Part shown: positions 62,753 through 64,000 of the stretch, in pieces
How the letters are laid out: each line of letters begins with the position of its first letter
Numbering within the stretch: the first letter of the stretch is position 1
Origin: Tubiluchus corallicola
Taxonomy: Eukaryota > Priapulida > Priapulimorpha > Priapulimorphida > Tubiluchidae
Assembly (NCBI GenBank): GCA_030141605.1
Contig: JAQGDQ010000402.1
Location: 124,001-188,000, forward strand
Direction of reading: 5' to 3'
Length of the DNA stretch: 64,000 nt
Notes under the pieces: generated by a model
Databases searched by the model: none
What the model was told of the DNA's origin: nothing
What the model saw: only the letters and a program-made list of their open reading frames with translations
Made by a program: the position numbers and the translations under genes

Positions 62753-64000
62753 TGTGCTGCTATGGTATGAACTTTAATTTCCAGTGCTTGATGGACACTG
62801 CACTTTCGGCAGAATTTAATGGCTCTTTTTCACTTTGGACAATACATTTGCGAAGTGAATTGTTGTTAAAGAAAGCCTTTTTTGAACTCTTAGAAATTGT
62901 GATTAGTGCCTGTATGTGACTGAGTAGGTGACATTACCTGCCTTCGTGTACTTGTTTAGTGCTGAACTTCGAGGGCCAAGTGCTTTGATTTTCGTTGATG
63001 ATACCCGCGATGGAATTCTCTCATTGTTGAGTGTTACATAGTATGTAGTTTAACTTCAACATCAAAAGACCAAGCATGCTTTTAGAGAATAGTGAGGTGT
63101 GTGTTGTGGCTCCACATTTTACTGAAGTAGCTTTTGTGTGTTCACCATTATTGCAGTTCTTAAAAAAATCTTAGGCTTTGCCTGTTTTTTAAAAAAATTA
63201 AAATCTGCTACAGAAAAGATCACTTTTCTGCAGCAAGGTTATGTAAATGACCAAGGTACTAAATTCTTTTAAATGTATCTCAAAATTTTAAATTGGCATT
63301 GCAACCGTAATTTTAATCTCATTTAAATAATTAAATTTAAGCTCACTCCGTTTTTGTCATGACGTAATTTTTTTATTTTTGTAATGAACGACTTTGTTTT
63401 TATGCAAATTTCTTTATAACATACAGGTATGTGCTAGCACAGTTATAATTTGAACAGAGAACTGAATTATCCGAAAATGATTGCTAATTTTTATGAATAC
63501 AATAACGGGTAAAATTTGGGTGCTTCTATTTGGCACTCACAGTGAGAGTGATTATGCCGAATTTCATAATACGTTATAGAAATTTGAGTTCATATGATGG
63601 ATTTTTTATGTCTGTGCTATATTCTGATAGTTGGACTTCCCAGATGTACATTACCGTGTACGAGATACGCTGTACTCAGTAAGCCATGGCTGTCAAGAGG
63701 TGCCCGTGGCATACCATGTCAGAGCGCATATCGAAGACAACTTTGCTTGATTTTGTCACGTGAAACCAGTGTTTAGATGATGTGGGCAAAGTACGTGACC
63801 TTTTTCTGCAATTGTTCCAAAAGGTGTGCTTGTATGCTTGAAGTCTGGGCCATTGCATTTCACAGAAATTGATAATGGGAAATCGAGGCAGATGGCTACT
63901 TGCTTTTCCAGATTGTGCAGCGGTATTTAGCAGAAATATATCCTGAGTAATTCTCACCATATTCTAATGACAAGTTAAGTGAGTGAACTCATGAACTCAT
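62753..64000 (+). other. DAG1: DAG1 3' UTR and flank
   Basis: AT-rich sequence after the TAA. I see ATTAAA variants (near 63190 and 63330) but no canonical AATAAA before the window ends, so the polyadenylation site may use a variant or lie beyond. No further gene was seen. Confidence 0.5.

Overview
The window is nuclear DNA from an invertebrate animal. The evidence is a seven-coding-exon gene with GT-AG introns, long AT-rich non-coding DNA, non-LTR retrotransposon relics, a tRNA-derived SINE and several MITE-like elements. I cannot name the species. A marine, possibly lophotrochozoan, invertebrate is only a guess. Vertebrate DAG1 is nearly intronless in its coding part, so this gene structure argues against a vertebrate.

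The one confidently identified gene is dystroglycan (DAG1), on the + strand. Seven coding exons between 41793 and 62752 join in consistent phases into an 818-residue protein. Its parts in order are: signal peptide, N-terminal cadherin-like and S6-like domains, a furin-type RLKR site, a Thr/Pro mucin-like stretch, a second cadherin-like domain, an SEA-like domain, a transmembrane helix, and a basic cytoplasmic tail with a PPEY motif. Its first, non-coding exon and promoter were not located.

Inside DAG1 intron 4, on the opposite strand, lies a probable two-exon gene (56428-58339) for a small leucine-rich-repeat protein with Cys-rich N- and C-terminal caps. About 3 kb away in the same intron is a decayed duplicate of its first exon and upstream flank.

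Region by region: 1-6.6 kb is mostly featureless with simple repeats. 6.6-8.9 kb is a dead LINE (endonuclease plus reverse transcriptase) on the minus strand. 8.9-17.5 kb has no convincing gene. 17.5-20.9 kb is a cluster of mobile-element-like structures: a foldback-type long inverted repeat enclosing four ~145-bp tandem units, then an element with 84-bp, 94%-identical inverted repeats and a near target duplication. 20.9-41.6 kb is gene-poor, with a short inverted-repeat element at 23.1-23.5 kb, a SINE with a giant AAT tail at 28.6-29.1 kb, and retroposon tails at 33.3 and 40.7 kb. 41.6-62.8 kb is DAG1, whose introns hold a TTAA-flanked MITE, a LINE 3' fragment, an orphan exon-like ORF, the nested LRR gene and a hAT-like MITE with a perfect 8-bp target duplication. 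62.8-64 kb is 3' UTR or flank.

I found no wholly new system. The most notable structures are the nested antisense LRR gene with its broken twin, the foldback element with a tandem core, and three MITE-like insertions with readable footprints.
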